Positions 1-6,234 of a stretch of 6,838 nt of DNA are shown one piece after another (positions within the stretch are counted from its first letter, which is position 1; every line of letters starts with the position of its first letter). This DNA comes from a bacterium. GTDB lineage: Bacteria > Latescibacterota > UBA2968 > GCA-2709665. Both the position numbers and the translations under genes were made by a program. The stretch covers positions 1 to 6,838 of the forward strand of contig JAQCGA010000220.1 in the NCBI GenBank assembly GCA_027619145.1, in the 5' to 3' direction. Under the pieces are notes generated by a model. That model had not been told where the DNA came from. It was given only the letters and a program-made list of their open reading frames with translations, and did not search any database.

Positions 1-181
1 TGTTCGGCAGGCGGCCGATTTGTATGCGCTTCGGCGGGTCAGCCTGGGCGACGCTTCGGGAAATACGGTGGAGATTTTGGCCGGTCTGAATCCGGACGAG
101 GCGGTTGTAACGGGTTCGGGGTTTCTGGTGATGTCGGAATTCTTGAAATCGCGACTGGGTGCCGGGTGTGCTGACCACTAA
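1..181 (+). CDS. RND efflux periplasmic adaptor (membrane fusion protein), CzcB/CusB-like, C-terminal end only
   Basis: This is the 3' end of a gene that starts before the window. The frame opening at base 2 gives about 59 codons up to TAA at 179-181. The visible residues include GLNPDEAVVTGSGFLVMSEF and end in KSRLGAGCADH. The pattern of a 'G-L-x-x-x-E-x-V-V-x-x-G' strand turn followed by a short helix is the usual C-terminal membrane-proximal end of periplasmic adaptors of heavy-metal RND systems. The adaptor bridges the inner-membrane pump to the outer-membrane channel. The stop lies 17 bases before the preferred start of the RND pump gene, so the two are almost certainly co-transcribed. 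The extreme C-terminus carries Cys, Asp and His (167-178), which could be a metal-handling tail; that is inference. The assignment rests on the C-terminal sequence and the neighbour, because the lipoyl/barrel domains and signal peptide are outside the window. Confidence 0.85.
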   Translation, partial: VRQAADLYALRRVSLGDASGNTVEILAGLNPDEAVVTGSGFLVMSEFLKSRLGAGCADH

Positions 182-183
182 TT

Positions 184-191
184 GGAAGAGG
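184..191 (+). promoter_or_regulatory. Ribosome binding site of the RND pump gene; decides the start
   Basis: GGAAGAGG lies 7 bases before the ATG at 199 but only 1 base before the ATG at 193. Normal Shine-Dalgarno spacing therefore favours the second ATG. The resulting N-terminus, MFGKIVALSLNNR, also fits the usual start of CzcA-type pumps (M-x-x-x-I-x-x-x-S-L-x-N-R). Confidence 0.6.
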
Positions 192-198
192 TATGTGG

Positions 199-3100
199 AT
201 GTTTGGGAAAATTGTCGCATTGTCGTTGAACAACCGTTTGCTGGTGGTCTGGTTGTTTGCGGCCGTCGTAGTGCTGGGGTTGGCAACACTTCCTCGTCTT
301 TCTGTGGATGCATTCCCGGATACCACGCCCGTCCAGGTGCAGATCAATACGGTTGCTTCGGCTTTGAGTCCGGAAGAAATTGAACAGCAGATCACGCTTC
401 CTGTGGAATTGTCGATTGGCGGATTGCCGGGCCTGGTGGATGTTCGATCGGTTTCCAAGTTTGGTTTTTCTCAGGTTGTGGCAACGTTTGACGATGCTAC
501 CGAGATTTCGCTGGCCCGACAATACGTTTCTGAACGGCTTGGGAGTGTTGCATTGCCCAATGGGATTGAGCGTCCTCAGTTGGGGCCGATTTCGACGGGG
601 TTGGGTGAGATCTTTCACTATGTGGTGCGATCCAACGACCCCAATCGCACGTTGGGGGAGCTTCGCACGCTGCACGATTGGGTCATCAAACCCGAGTTGC
701 GTAAGGTGTCTGGGGTTGCCGAGGTCAATTCCTGGGGCGGGGACGTGCGCCAGTACCATGTTGTGGTATCCCCGGAGGCACTGCTGAAGTTTGGTCTTAC
801 GCTGGATGACGTGTTCGAAGCGCTTGAGGCAAACAACCAGAACGCAGGTGGCGGACTGATTACTTCGGGGGGACGGTCGCAGATGGTCCACGGAATTGGC
901 CGTGTGACTACGCTTGAAGAGATTGAGAATATTGTTATTGCATCGTTCGATGGAAGCCCTATTCGCATTCAGGATATTGCGGAGAAGGTGAAAATTGACC
1001 GGGAGATCCGTCGGGGCGCGGTTACCGCCGACGGGCGCGGTGAAGTGGTGCTTGGACTTGCTTTTATGTTGATGGGAGAAAATGGGAAGGTTGTTACGGA
1101 ACGGCTTAAAATCCAGTTGGATAATCTGCGCCCGTTTCTTCCAGACGATTTGATTGTGGAGGTTGTTTATGACCGCACGGAGCTGACTGGTTCTGTGATT
1201 CAGACGGTGGAGCACAATCTGGCCGCTGGAGCTGCGCTGGTTGTACTGGTTCTGTTTGTGTTGCTGGGCAATTTGCGAGCGGGTTTGCTGGTTGCTCTGG
1301 TCATTCCTGTTGCGATGCTTTTTGCGGTGCTTGGCATGTATGAGTTTGCAATTGTTGCAAGCCTTCTGAGTCTTGGGGCGATTGACTTTGGGATTATCAT
1401 TGACGGGTCGGTGGTGATGACCGAAGCCAATATGAGAAATCTTTCGGAGCGTTCACAACAGCTGGGCCGAAAACTCACCCCGCAGGAGAGACTTGAAACG
1501 ATGGTTGCATCCGGGCAGCAAATGAGCCGACCCATCGTTTTTGGCATTGGGATCATTATGATTGTTTTCTTTCCGATCCTGACGCTTGAGGGAATTGAAG
1601 GGAAAATGTTCAGGCCCATGGCGTGGACATTTATTTTTGCCCTGGCCGGTGCACTGGTGATTGCGTTGACCTTATCTCCTGTTCTGGGGTACTATTTTTT
1701 GCCCCGGGAGTCGAAGCCACACCGGGATCTGATGGATCGTACGCTGGTTCCCCTCTACGGCCGGTTGCTCGAAAGGGCGATGAAGGCGAGGAGGTGGTTG
1801 CTTGCAGGCGTTGGGATTCTTCTTGCGGTGACCGGGTGGCAGGCGACGCGTCTTGGCGGCGAGTTCCTTCCACGACTGAGCGAGGGCGGGGTTGTGATGA
1901 ATACCATCCGGCTTGCGGGGATTTCCATTGATCAGTCGGTTGCGTATAATACGCGGATCGAGCAGTTGTTGAAAGAAGCGTTCCCAGATGAAGTCCGCCA
2001 TGTGTGGAGCCGAATTGGTACCGCAGAGGTGGCTACCGATCCGATGGGGACGGAATTGACGGATATTTTTGTGTCGCTGACGCCGCGCGAGCAATGGACC
2101 CGGGCAAGGAGTCAGGCCGAGCTGGTTGCGGCGATGCAAGAAGAACTGGCAGACTTACCTGGCCTGAATATGGTGTTTACTCAGCCGATTGAAATGCGGC
2201 TCAATGAGATGATTTCCGGGATCCGTTCGGACCTGGGCATCAAAGTTTTTGGGGACGATTTCGACGAATTGGTTCGAATTAGCGATGAGATTCAGCGCGT
2301 TCTGTTGTTGATTCCGGGGCAGTCTGATATTGCGGTGGATCAGTTGACGGGGCAGCCGCTGCTCCAGATCACGGTGGACCAGGCCGCGCTGGCCCGTTAT
2401 GGCATCCCTGCCCGGCATGTGCTGGAGGTTGTTGAGGCGATTGGCGGATATCATGTTGGGGAGATCTATGAAGGACAACGGCGCTTCGACCTGGTTGTGC
2501 GCCTGCCGGATGCGCACCGAACGGACGTAGATTTGCTTGGAAAGACCCTTCTGTCCACAGCGAACGGGCAGCAGATTCCCCTGCGGATGCTGACGACAAT
2601 TCAGGATACCGAGGGGCCGGCGACGATTAACAGGGAATGGGGTCGCCGGGTGATCCGCGTGCAGTGCAATGTGGTAGGGCGAGACGTGGTTTCGTTCATT
2701 CATGAAGCGAAGCAGCGTATTGAGGCGGGCGTACCGTTGCCGGAGGGGTACGTGATTGAATGGGCAGGGCAGTTTGAAAACCTGGAACGCGCACGCCAGC
2801 GGTTGATGCTTGTGGTGCCTGCAACTCTTCTGCTGGTATTTTTTCTTTTATCCTTCAGTATGAAAAACCTGCGGGATGTTTTGTTGATTTACACGGGGAT
2901 TCCTTTTGCGCTTGTGGGCGGTGTGTATGCGCTCTGGTTTCGGGAGTTGCCGTTTAGCGTGAGTGCCGCTGTTGGATTTATTGCGCTTTCCGGGATTGCT
3001 GTGCTCAACGGACAGATCATGGTGTCTGCAATTCACAGTTTCCTGGAGCGGGGGAAAATGCTCAATGAGGCGGTAATGGGTGCCGCGCGTCAGAGGCTGC

Positions 3101-3360
3101 GGCCGGTTCTGGCTACGGCTGTGACGGATGCGGCTGGGTTTATCCCTATGGCGATTTCCGCTGGGGTGGGTGCAGAAGTACAGCGCCCTCTGGCGACGGT
3201 TGTGATTGGCGGGGTGTTGACATCCAGTTTGTTGACGCTGTTTATTTTGCCGCTGCTCTATGTACTCTTTCATCAATCGAGTGTTGGGTCCGATGTAAAC
3301 CTGGCCGGTATGACGTCTGGTGGGTCTCCGGAAGGTCTTGTAGAGCTCGGACAGGATTAG
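199..3360 (+). CDS. czcA: Heavy-metal efflux RND transporter, CzcA type (HME family)
   Basis: Proton-driven inner-membrane pump that works with the upstream adaptor to export metal cations from periplasm or cytoplasm. From ATG 199 it is 1053 residues, full length for the family; ATG 193 would add two residues. Hydrophobic segments fit the 12-TM RND plan: TM1 about 10-33, TM2-4 about 340-410, TM5-6 about 446-500, TM7 about 532-550, TM8-12 about 869-1025, with two large periplasmic loops between. TM4 carries DFGIIIDGSVVMTEAN, with D396, D402 and E409 in the spacing of the CzcA proton-relay residues. Ser and TEAN replace the common Ala and VEN. The periplasmic stretch QPIEMRLNEMISGIRSDLG matches CzcA-type sequences; as I recall the CusA alignment, E670 sits where CusA has pore methionine M672, arguing against Cu/Ag. 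D977 in TM11 (TAVTDAAGF) is an additional buried carboxylate also found in some homologues. The exact metal cannot be read from sequence. Confidence 0.95.
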   Translation: MFGKIVALSLNNRLLVVWLFAAVVVLGLATLPRLSVDAFPDTTPVQVQINTVASALSPEEIEQQITLPVELSIGGLPGLVDVRSVSKFGFSQVVATFDDATEISLARQYVSERLGSVALPNGIERPQLGPISTGLGEIFHYVVRSNDPNRTLGELRTLHDWVIKPELRKVSGVAEVNSWGGDVRQYHVVVSPEALLKFGLTLDDVFEALEANNQNAGGGLITSGGRSQMVHGIGRVTTLEEIENIVIASFDGSPIRIQDIAEKVKIDREIRRGAVTADGRGEVVLGLAFMLMGENGKVVTERLKIQLDNLRPFLPDDLIVEVVYDRTELTGSVIQTVEHNLAAGAALVVLVLFVLLGNLRAGLLVALVIPVAMLFAVLGMYEFAIVASLLSLGAIDFGIIIDGSVVMTEANMRNLSERSQQLGRKLTPQERLETMVASGQQMSRPIVFGIGIIMIVFFPILTLEGIEGKMFRPMAWTFIFALAGALVIALTLSPVLGYYFLPRESKPHRDLMDRTLVPLYGRLLERAMKARRWLLAGVGILLAVTGWQATRLGGEFLPRLSEGGVVMNTIRLAGISIDQSVAYNTRIEQLLKEAFPDEVRHVWSRIGTAEVATDPMGTELTDIFVSLTPREQWTRARSQAELVAAMQEELADLPGLNMVFTQPIEMRLNEMISGIRSDLGIKVFGDDFDELVRISDEIQRVLLLIPGQSDIAVDQLTGQPLLQITVDQAALARYGIPARHVLEVVEAIGGYHVGEIYEGQRRFDLVVRLPDAHRTDVDLLGKTLLSTANGQQIPLRMLTTIQDTEGPATINREWGRRVIRVQCNVVGRDVVSFIHEAKQRIEAGVPLPEGYVIEWAGQFENLERARQRLMLVVPATLLLVFFLLSFSMKNLRDVLLIYTGIPFALVGGVYALWFRELPFSVSAAVGFIALSGIAVLNGQIMVSAIHSFLERGKMLNEAVMGAARQRLRPVLATAVTDAAGFIPMAISAGVGAEVQRPLATVVIGGVLTSSLLTLFILPLLYVLFHQSSVGSDVNLAGMTSGGSPEGLVELGQD

Positions 3361-3387
3361 AATTGGGTTACAACAGGTTCAGCGCAC

Positions 3388-3420
3388 AAAAAGGGGTACG
3401 CAAAATCTGCGTACCCCTTT
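3388..3420. terminator. Bidirectional intrinsic terminator between convergent genes
   Basis: A perfect 12-bp inverted repeat has arms at 3390-3401 (AAAGGGGTACGC) and 3409-3420 (GCGTACCCCTTT), with a 7-base loop. It begins 29 bases after the pump stop codon and lies 57 bases beyond the desaturase stop on the other strand. Read on the minus strand, the stem's GC part is followed by TTTTT. Read on the plus strand, it is followed by TTT and then GATATTTT, a weaker tract. It therefore probably stops both operons, more strongly the minus-strand one. The rest of the gap (3421-3477) shows nothing recognisable. Confidence 0.85.
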
Positions 3421-3477
3421 GATATTTTCGGTGGCGTTGAACAGGGGTGAATTGTCGATCTCATGGCGGTACGGTGG

Positions 3478-4812
3478 TCAGTCCTGCGCAGGAGGGGCGA
3501 CGACTTCCGGTTGTTTACCAAGCCATTTCATGGTTGCGAAGTGTGCGCGTAGTGCGGTACCAAAGGTCGGGTAGGAGTGGTAGGGAACGCCGTGTTTTTC
3601 ACAGATGGCGCGAATCTGCGGCGACAGTTTGAAGAGGTGTGCGTGATTTATTCCCGGGAACAGGTGGTGCTCGATTTGCAGGTTCAGGCCGCCGCTGAGG
3701 ATAAAGGCTATGTAGGAGTCCATGCCAAAACTGCACGATGCGCGCACCTGCGACTCATACCAATTTGAGGAGGGCGTTTCACCTGCTTCGAGGTTTATCT
3801 CGGTGGCGTGGTTGACCTGCGAGAAGAGCAAAAACACTTCGCTGAGGATCAGGCTTGGCAAGAAGGCGAAGGCCAACGCCTTTCCGAAGGGGAAAAAGAA
3901 GAACGGCCAGGCCAGCAGGTTGACGGCGACGGCGACACGGCCAACCATGTGGACCCACCGGCGCCATCGTGGGTTGATCACAAGGGGCACTGCATCATTG
4001 AACCACCCCCGGATTCGCATGACATGATCGCGTAACACGTGGCGAATGATCAGTGGTAGAGCATACAGCACGAGCAGGCGGACGATACGGCCCTGCTTGC
4101 CGTGCACGGGGCACCAGGCAGTAGATGGCGTTTGGCGAAGAATCCGGGGCTCTGCACGGATATCGGGATCGCGTTTGGGGTCGTTGGTAAAGATGTGGTG
4201 GGCGATCACGTGCTGGTGCATCCACATTTTGGGGCTGATGAACCAGGGAAAGAGATAGGGAATTGTGCGGTTGATCCGCCAGTTTCTGCTCAGGGCGAAG
4301 TGCAGGGCATCGTGCCAGAAGTTCACCATGAAGAGCCAGCCGAGGAGGGGCGTTACAACGAGGGCGATCCAACTGCCTTGCACCAGCCACGGGAGGGATC
4401 CGAAGAAGGCGGCCCCGAGGGCAGCGATTTCGAGCCATCGCCGGGGCGGCGCTTTGGCGGCGGCGCGTAACGATGGCAGGCGACGCCGGGTGCGCTCCTC
4501 TTGCAGGTAGCGTGTTGCGCAATCCATTAAGTCTTGCCGGAACGGACTCTTCAGTGTTGCGTCCCAATCGAAGGCGTCTTCACCGAATCGTTCTTCGGCA
4601 CGGAACCGGTCCGGCCCTTCCGCTTTCTCGGCTGGGATCTCATATTGTTCCAGCGCATGGAGCGGCTTTGCACGGTGCAGGGCGTGATAGCTTTCAAATA
4701 GTGCTGTGGCATCGCGATCCCGGGCACACTCGAGGGCAGGACAGCCGCCCGGGTGTTCAAACGCTCCGACATCGTAGTATTTTCCGTGGATCCTGGTTAT
4801 CAGTGGCGGCAC
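3478..4812 (-). CDS. Cytochrome b5-fused front-end fatty acid (or sphingolipid) desaturase
   Basis: Membrane di-iron desaturase that uses O2 and electrons from its own heme domain to insert a cis double bond in an acyl chain. Numbering is from GTG 4812 (444 residues). The N-terminal cytochrome b5 domain (about 1-60) has the heme-ligand motif HPGG (H20) and a second ligand in DATALFESYH (H43). The desaturase domain follows, with hydrophobic stretches about 129-161 and 294-330 and three histidine boxes: HDALH (167-171), HVIAHH (201-206) and QIEHH (379-383). A Gln opening the third box plus an N-terminal b5 is the signature of front-end (delta-4/5/6) acyl and delta-8 sphingolipid desaturases; regioselectivity cannot be read from sequence. 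The start is uncertain: ATG 4869 gives 463 residues with a poor ribosome site, whereas GTG 4812 has GGAG 7 bases upstream and opens directly at the b5 fold. All key residues are present, so it looks active. Local G+C is very high (4441-4500, 47 of 60 by hand count), unlike neighbours. Confidence 0.93.
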   Translation of the reverse strand: MPPLITRIHGKYYDVGAFEHPGGCPALECARDRDATALFESYHALHRAKPLHALEQYEIPAEKAEGPDRFRAEERFGEDAFDWDATLKSPFRQDLMDCATRYLQEERTRRRLPSLRAAAKAPPRRWLEIAALGAAFFGSLPWLVQGSWIALVVTPLLGWLFMVNFWHDALHFALSRNWRINRTIPYLFPWFISPKMWMHQHVIAHHIFTNDPKRDPDIRAEPRILRQTPSTAWCPVHGKQGRIVRLLVLYALPLIIRHVLRDHVMRIRGWFNDAVPLVINPRWRRWVHMVGRVAVAVNLLAWPFFFFPFGKALAFAFLPSLILSEVFLLFSQVNHATEINLEAGETPSSNWYESQVRASCSFGMDSYIAFILSGGLNLQIEHHLFPGINHAHLFKLSPQIRAICEKHGVPYHSYPTFGTALRAHFATMKWLGKQPEVVAPPAQD

Positions 4813-4819
4813 GTATTTA

Positions 4820-4823
4820 CTCC
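4820..4823 (-). promoter_or_regulatory. Ribosome binding site supporting the GTG start of the desaturase
   Basis: On the minus strand the bases before GTG 4812 read GCAGGGAGTAAATAC. They place GGAG 7 bases from the start codon. Before the alternative ATG at 4869 there is only a weak AGG two bases away. Confidence 0.5.
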
Positions 4824-4893
4824 CTGCACAAAAGATGTCAAAGCGATCTACAAATCTCGGAAGAAGCATAGCCTGAGACAGTTCGATATTCAG

Positions 4894-4899
4894 ATTATA
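4894..4899 (-). promoter_or_regulatory. Possible -10 box (TATAAT) of a desaturase promoter
   Basis: A perfect TATAAT occurs on the minus strand just upstream of the desaturase. Transcription would start near 4887, giving a leader of about 17 bases to ATG 4869 or about 75 bases to GTG 4812. No convincing -35 hexamer is seen at 16-18 bases upstream; TTGAGC is present but 27 bases away. The site suggests the desaturase can be transcribed independently of the SNF2-SWIM pair. It could also be chance in a short AT-rich spot. Confidence 0.35.
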
Positions 4900-4914
4900 T
4901 GGGTTCGTGTCCGT

Positions 4915-5022
4915 TCATCCCACAGGGCTCAAGGCTGCTTCGCATTCGAGGAAAAATGCCAGGTCGGGATTTGCATCCAGATCTATTTTGAAAATGTCGC
5001 GTTTGATGTCAGGTTCTCGCAT
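4915..5022 (-). CDS. Possible small ORF, 35 residues, overlapping the SWIM gene stop
   Basis: ATG at 5022 lies inside the last codons of the SWIM gene in another frame and overlaps its TGA by 14 bases, the arrangement of translational coupling. It reads 35 codons to TGA at 4915-4917. GGGGTG three bases before the ATG could pair with 16S rRNA with one G:U pair. The peptide is protein-like and mildly acidic (eight D/E, four K/R), with a central FKIDLDANPDLAFFLECEAA stretch and a single Cys. I do not recognise it. It fills most of the gap between SWIM and desaturase genes. It may be a genuine small gene, the remnant of a larger one, or a chance frame. Confidence 0.3.
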   Translation of the reverse strand: MREPDIKRDIFKIDLDANPDLAFFLECEAALSPVG

Positions 5023-6169
5023 AGGCACCCCGACTGATTGTCGTGAGTTTTCCCTGGGCAACTGCTCTGGCTACGGCATTTTTCACCTGTTTTTCGCTTA
5101 AATCCACTCTGGCGCAAATGTCGGCGACGCGCATCGCCTTCCGACGTTTCGGGATTGCTGAAACCACAATATCAATGAAGCTGCCTGCCGTAGGTTCAGT
5201 AGGGACTGCCCGGTTTGGCGTAGACTTCGTGGGTGATTTTGAGCGAGTAGCGGACGCCTTGTCCAATTTTGCAGTGGGTTTTCTGGGCATCTTTTTTTTT
5301 GTCCGGACTTTTTTGGACGCATCTTGCCGCGCCGTTGTTTTTTTTGATGATTTTACAGCGGTGCGTTGCTTCCTGTTCCTGGATCGGATCCCTTTATCAC
5401 GACCCTTTGCAACGGAAGGTTGGAGATCTGTATCTTTATCCAGCTTGATCCCAAAGACATCGGTGAGGTTTGCATCGTCCAGCACCCGTGAACTTCTGGT
5501 TTTTGCTTTTTTCAGCAGTGCCCGGCTTGTGCTCTTTACGGCCTGGGTGATCAAATCATCCATTTTGATTTTTCTGAGTTTAAAGAACAGGCTCGGGTTT
5601 GCATCGAGGCGCGCGCCAACGCCGTAGAGGGCGGCGGCAACGTGTTTGCACATGGAGGCCCAGTCGGGACAACTGCAGTCAAAGTCAATCTCTTTCGGGC
5701 CTGGGAAAAGACCTTCCTCTCTGGCAAAAAATACTTCCTGTAGGGGCTTGGGAAATTTGCCTGCTAGCAGTTCGGCAAGGGTATCCAACTGTCCCTCGGC
5801 AGTTTTTTTGACGCGGTTCCAGTTGTTCTTGTTGAGCGCCTGAATCGAAATTGCGACTTGATAAGGGCTGGCCTGGCTTCCCTGCACAAGTGCGTGGATT
5901 TTACCTGGTTCGATCCGGAGATCCAGAACCGCTCCGAGTCGTACATAGCTGCGCCCCCTGCCAATGCGGTTGCTGTAATCGGCGTAGCGCTCCAGATTTT
6001 CGTTCCAGGATTTTCCCCACCAGGTACGGGAAAGGGATCTGCCTTCGATGACGACCGGTTGGATTTCGGGGTTTTTCTTTTTTAATGCATTCAGCTTTTG
6101 TGCGGCATTCGCACGTTTCTGCGCGACCGACACGTATTCGGGAAAGCCGTAGTCGTACCTGCCCATCAT
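5009..6169 (-). CDS. SWIM zinc-finger family protein with Lys-rich linker and probable winged-helix tail
   Basis: A 386-residue, presumably cytoplasmic nucleic-acid- or protein-binding factor. Residues 48-120 match the conserved front part of bacterial SWIM proteins (SRTWWGKSW, GRGRSYVRLGAVLDL, VQGSQASPYQV). The SWIM zinc finger is CSCPDWASMCKH: C165, C167, C174 and H176, in the CxC...CxH pattern. NPSLFFKLRKIKMDDLI at 191-207 is the usual follow-on helix. Residues about 210-325 form a low-complexity linker rich in Lys, Arg, Ser and Thr, densest at 254-320 and resembling histone H1 tails. Residues 331-386 (FIDIVVSAI to GAYART) have the helix pattern of a small winged-helix domain. GGAG at 6175-6178 serves ATG 6169 or the adjacent ATG 6166 equally well. 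It follows the SNF2 helicase gene by 65 bases on the same strand, a recurrent bacterial pairing, so it is likely the helicase's partner. The exact biochemical role of such pairs is not established. Confidence 0.92.
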   Translation of the reverse strand: MMGRYDYGFPEYVSVAQKRANAAQKLNALKKKNPEIQPVVIEGRSLSRTWWGKSWNENLERYADYSNRIGRGRSYVRLGAVLDLRIEPGKIHALVQGSQASPYQVAISIQALNKNNWNRVKKTAEGQLDTLAELLAGKFPKPLQEVFFAREEGLFPGPKEIDFDCSCPDWASMCKHVAAALYGVGARLDANPSLFFKLRKIKMDDLITQAVKSTSRALLKKAKTRSSRVLDDANLTDVFGIKLDKDTDLQPSVAKGRDKGIRSRNRKQRTAVKSSKKTTARQDASKKVRTKKKMPRKPTAKLDKASATRSKSPTKSTPNRAVPTEPTAGSFIDIVVSAIPKRRKAMRVADICARVDLSEKQVKNAVARAVAQGKLTTISRGAYART

Positions 6170-6234
6170 CTTGTCTCCGTGTTCACACCGCTTTGTTCAG
6201 GATGCTCCGACTGTCAGATGGGGCGTCTTTTCCG

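Noticed and set aside
178..1215. Long open frame (345 codons) on the minus strand antisense to the RND pump
   Set aside because: It is fully embedded in a strong, full-length pump gene. Its translation is rich in Asn, His and Arg without recognisable domains, as expected for a shadow of a G/T-rich coding strand.
3995..4567. 190-codon frame on the minus strand overlapping the desaturase in another frame
   Set aside because: The product is Arg/Pro/Ala-rich with no domain features. It exists because the G+C-rich desaturase gene has few stops in other frames.
4927..4932. TTGAGC as -35 box for the TATAAT at 4894-4899
   Set aside because: The spacing is about 27 bases, far beyond the 16-18 needed for a sigma-70 type promoter.
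4753..5037. 94-codon plus-strand frame across the desaturase-SWIM gap
   Set aside because: It overlaps two genes on the opposite strand, has no good ribosome site and no recognisable features.
5291..5345. Runs of T (5291-5300 and nearby) as terminators or slippage sites
   Set aside because: They are Lys codons of the SWIM linker on the minus strand, in a frame that stays open, and no stem precedes them.
5043..5627. 194-codon plus-strand frame antisense to the SWIM gene
   Set aside because: The Phe/Ser-rich hydrophobic sequence is the complement of the Lys-rich linker codons (AAG/AAA read as CTT/TTT), not a membrane protein.
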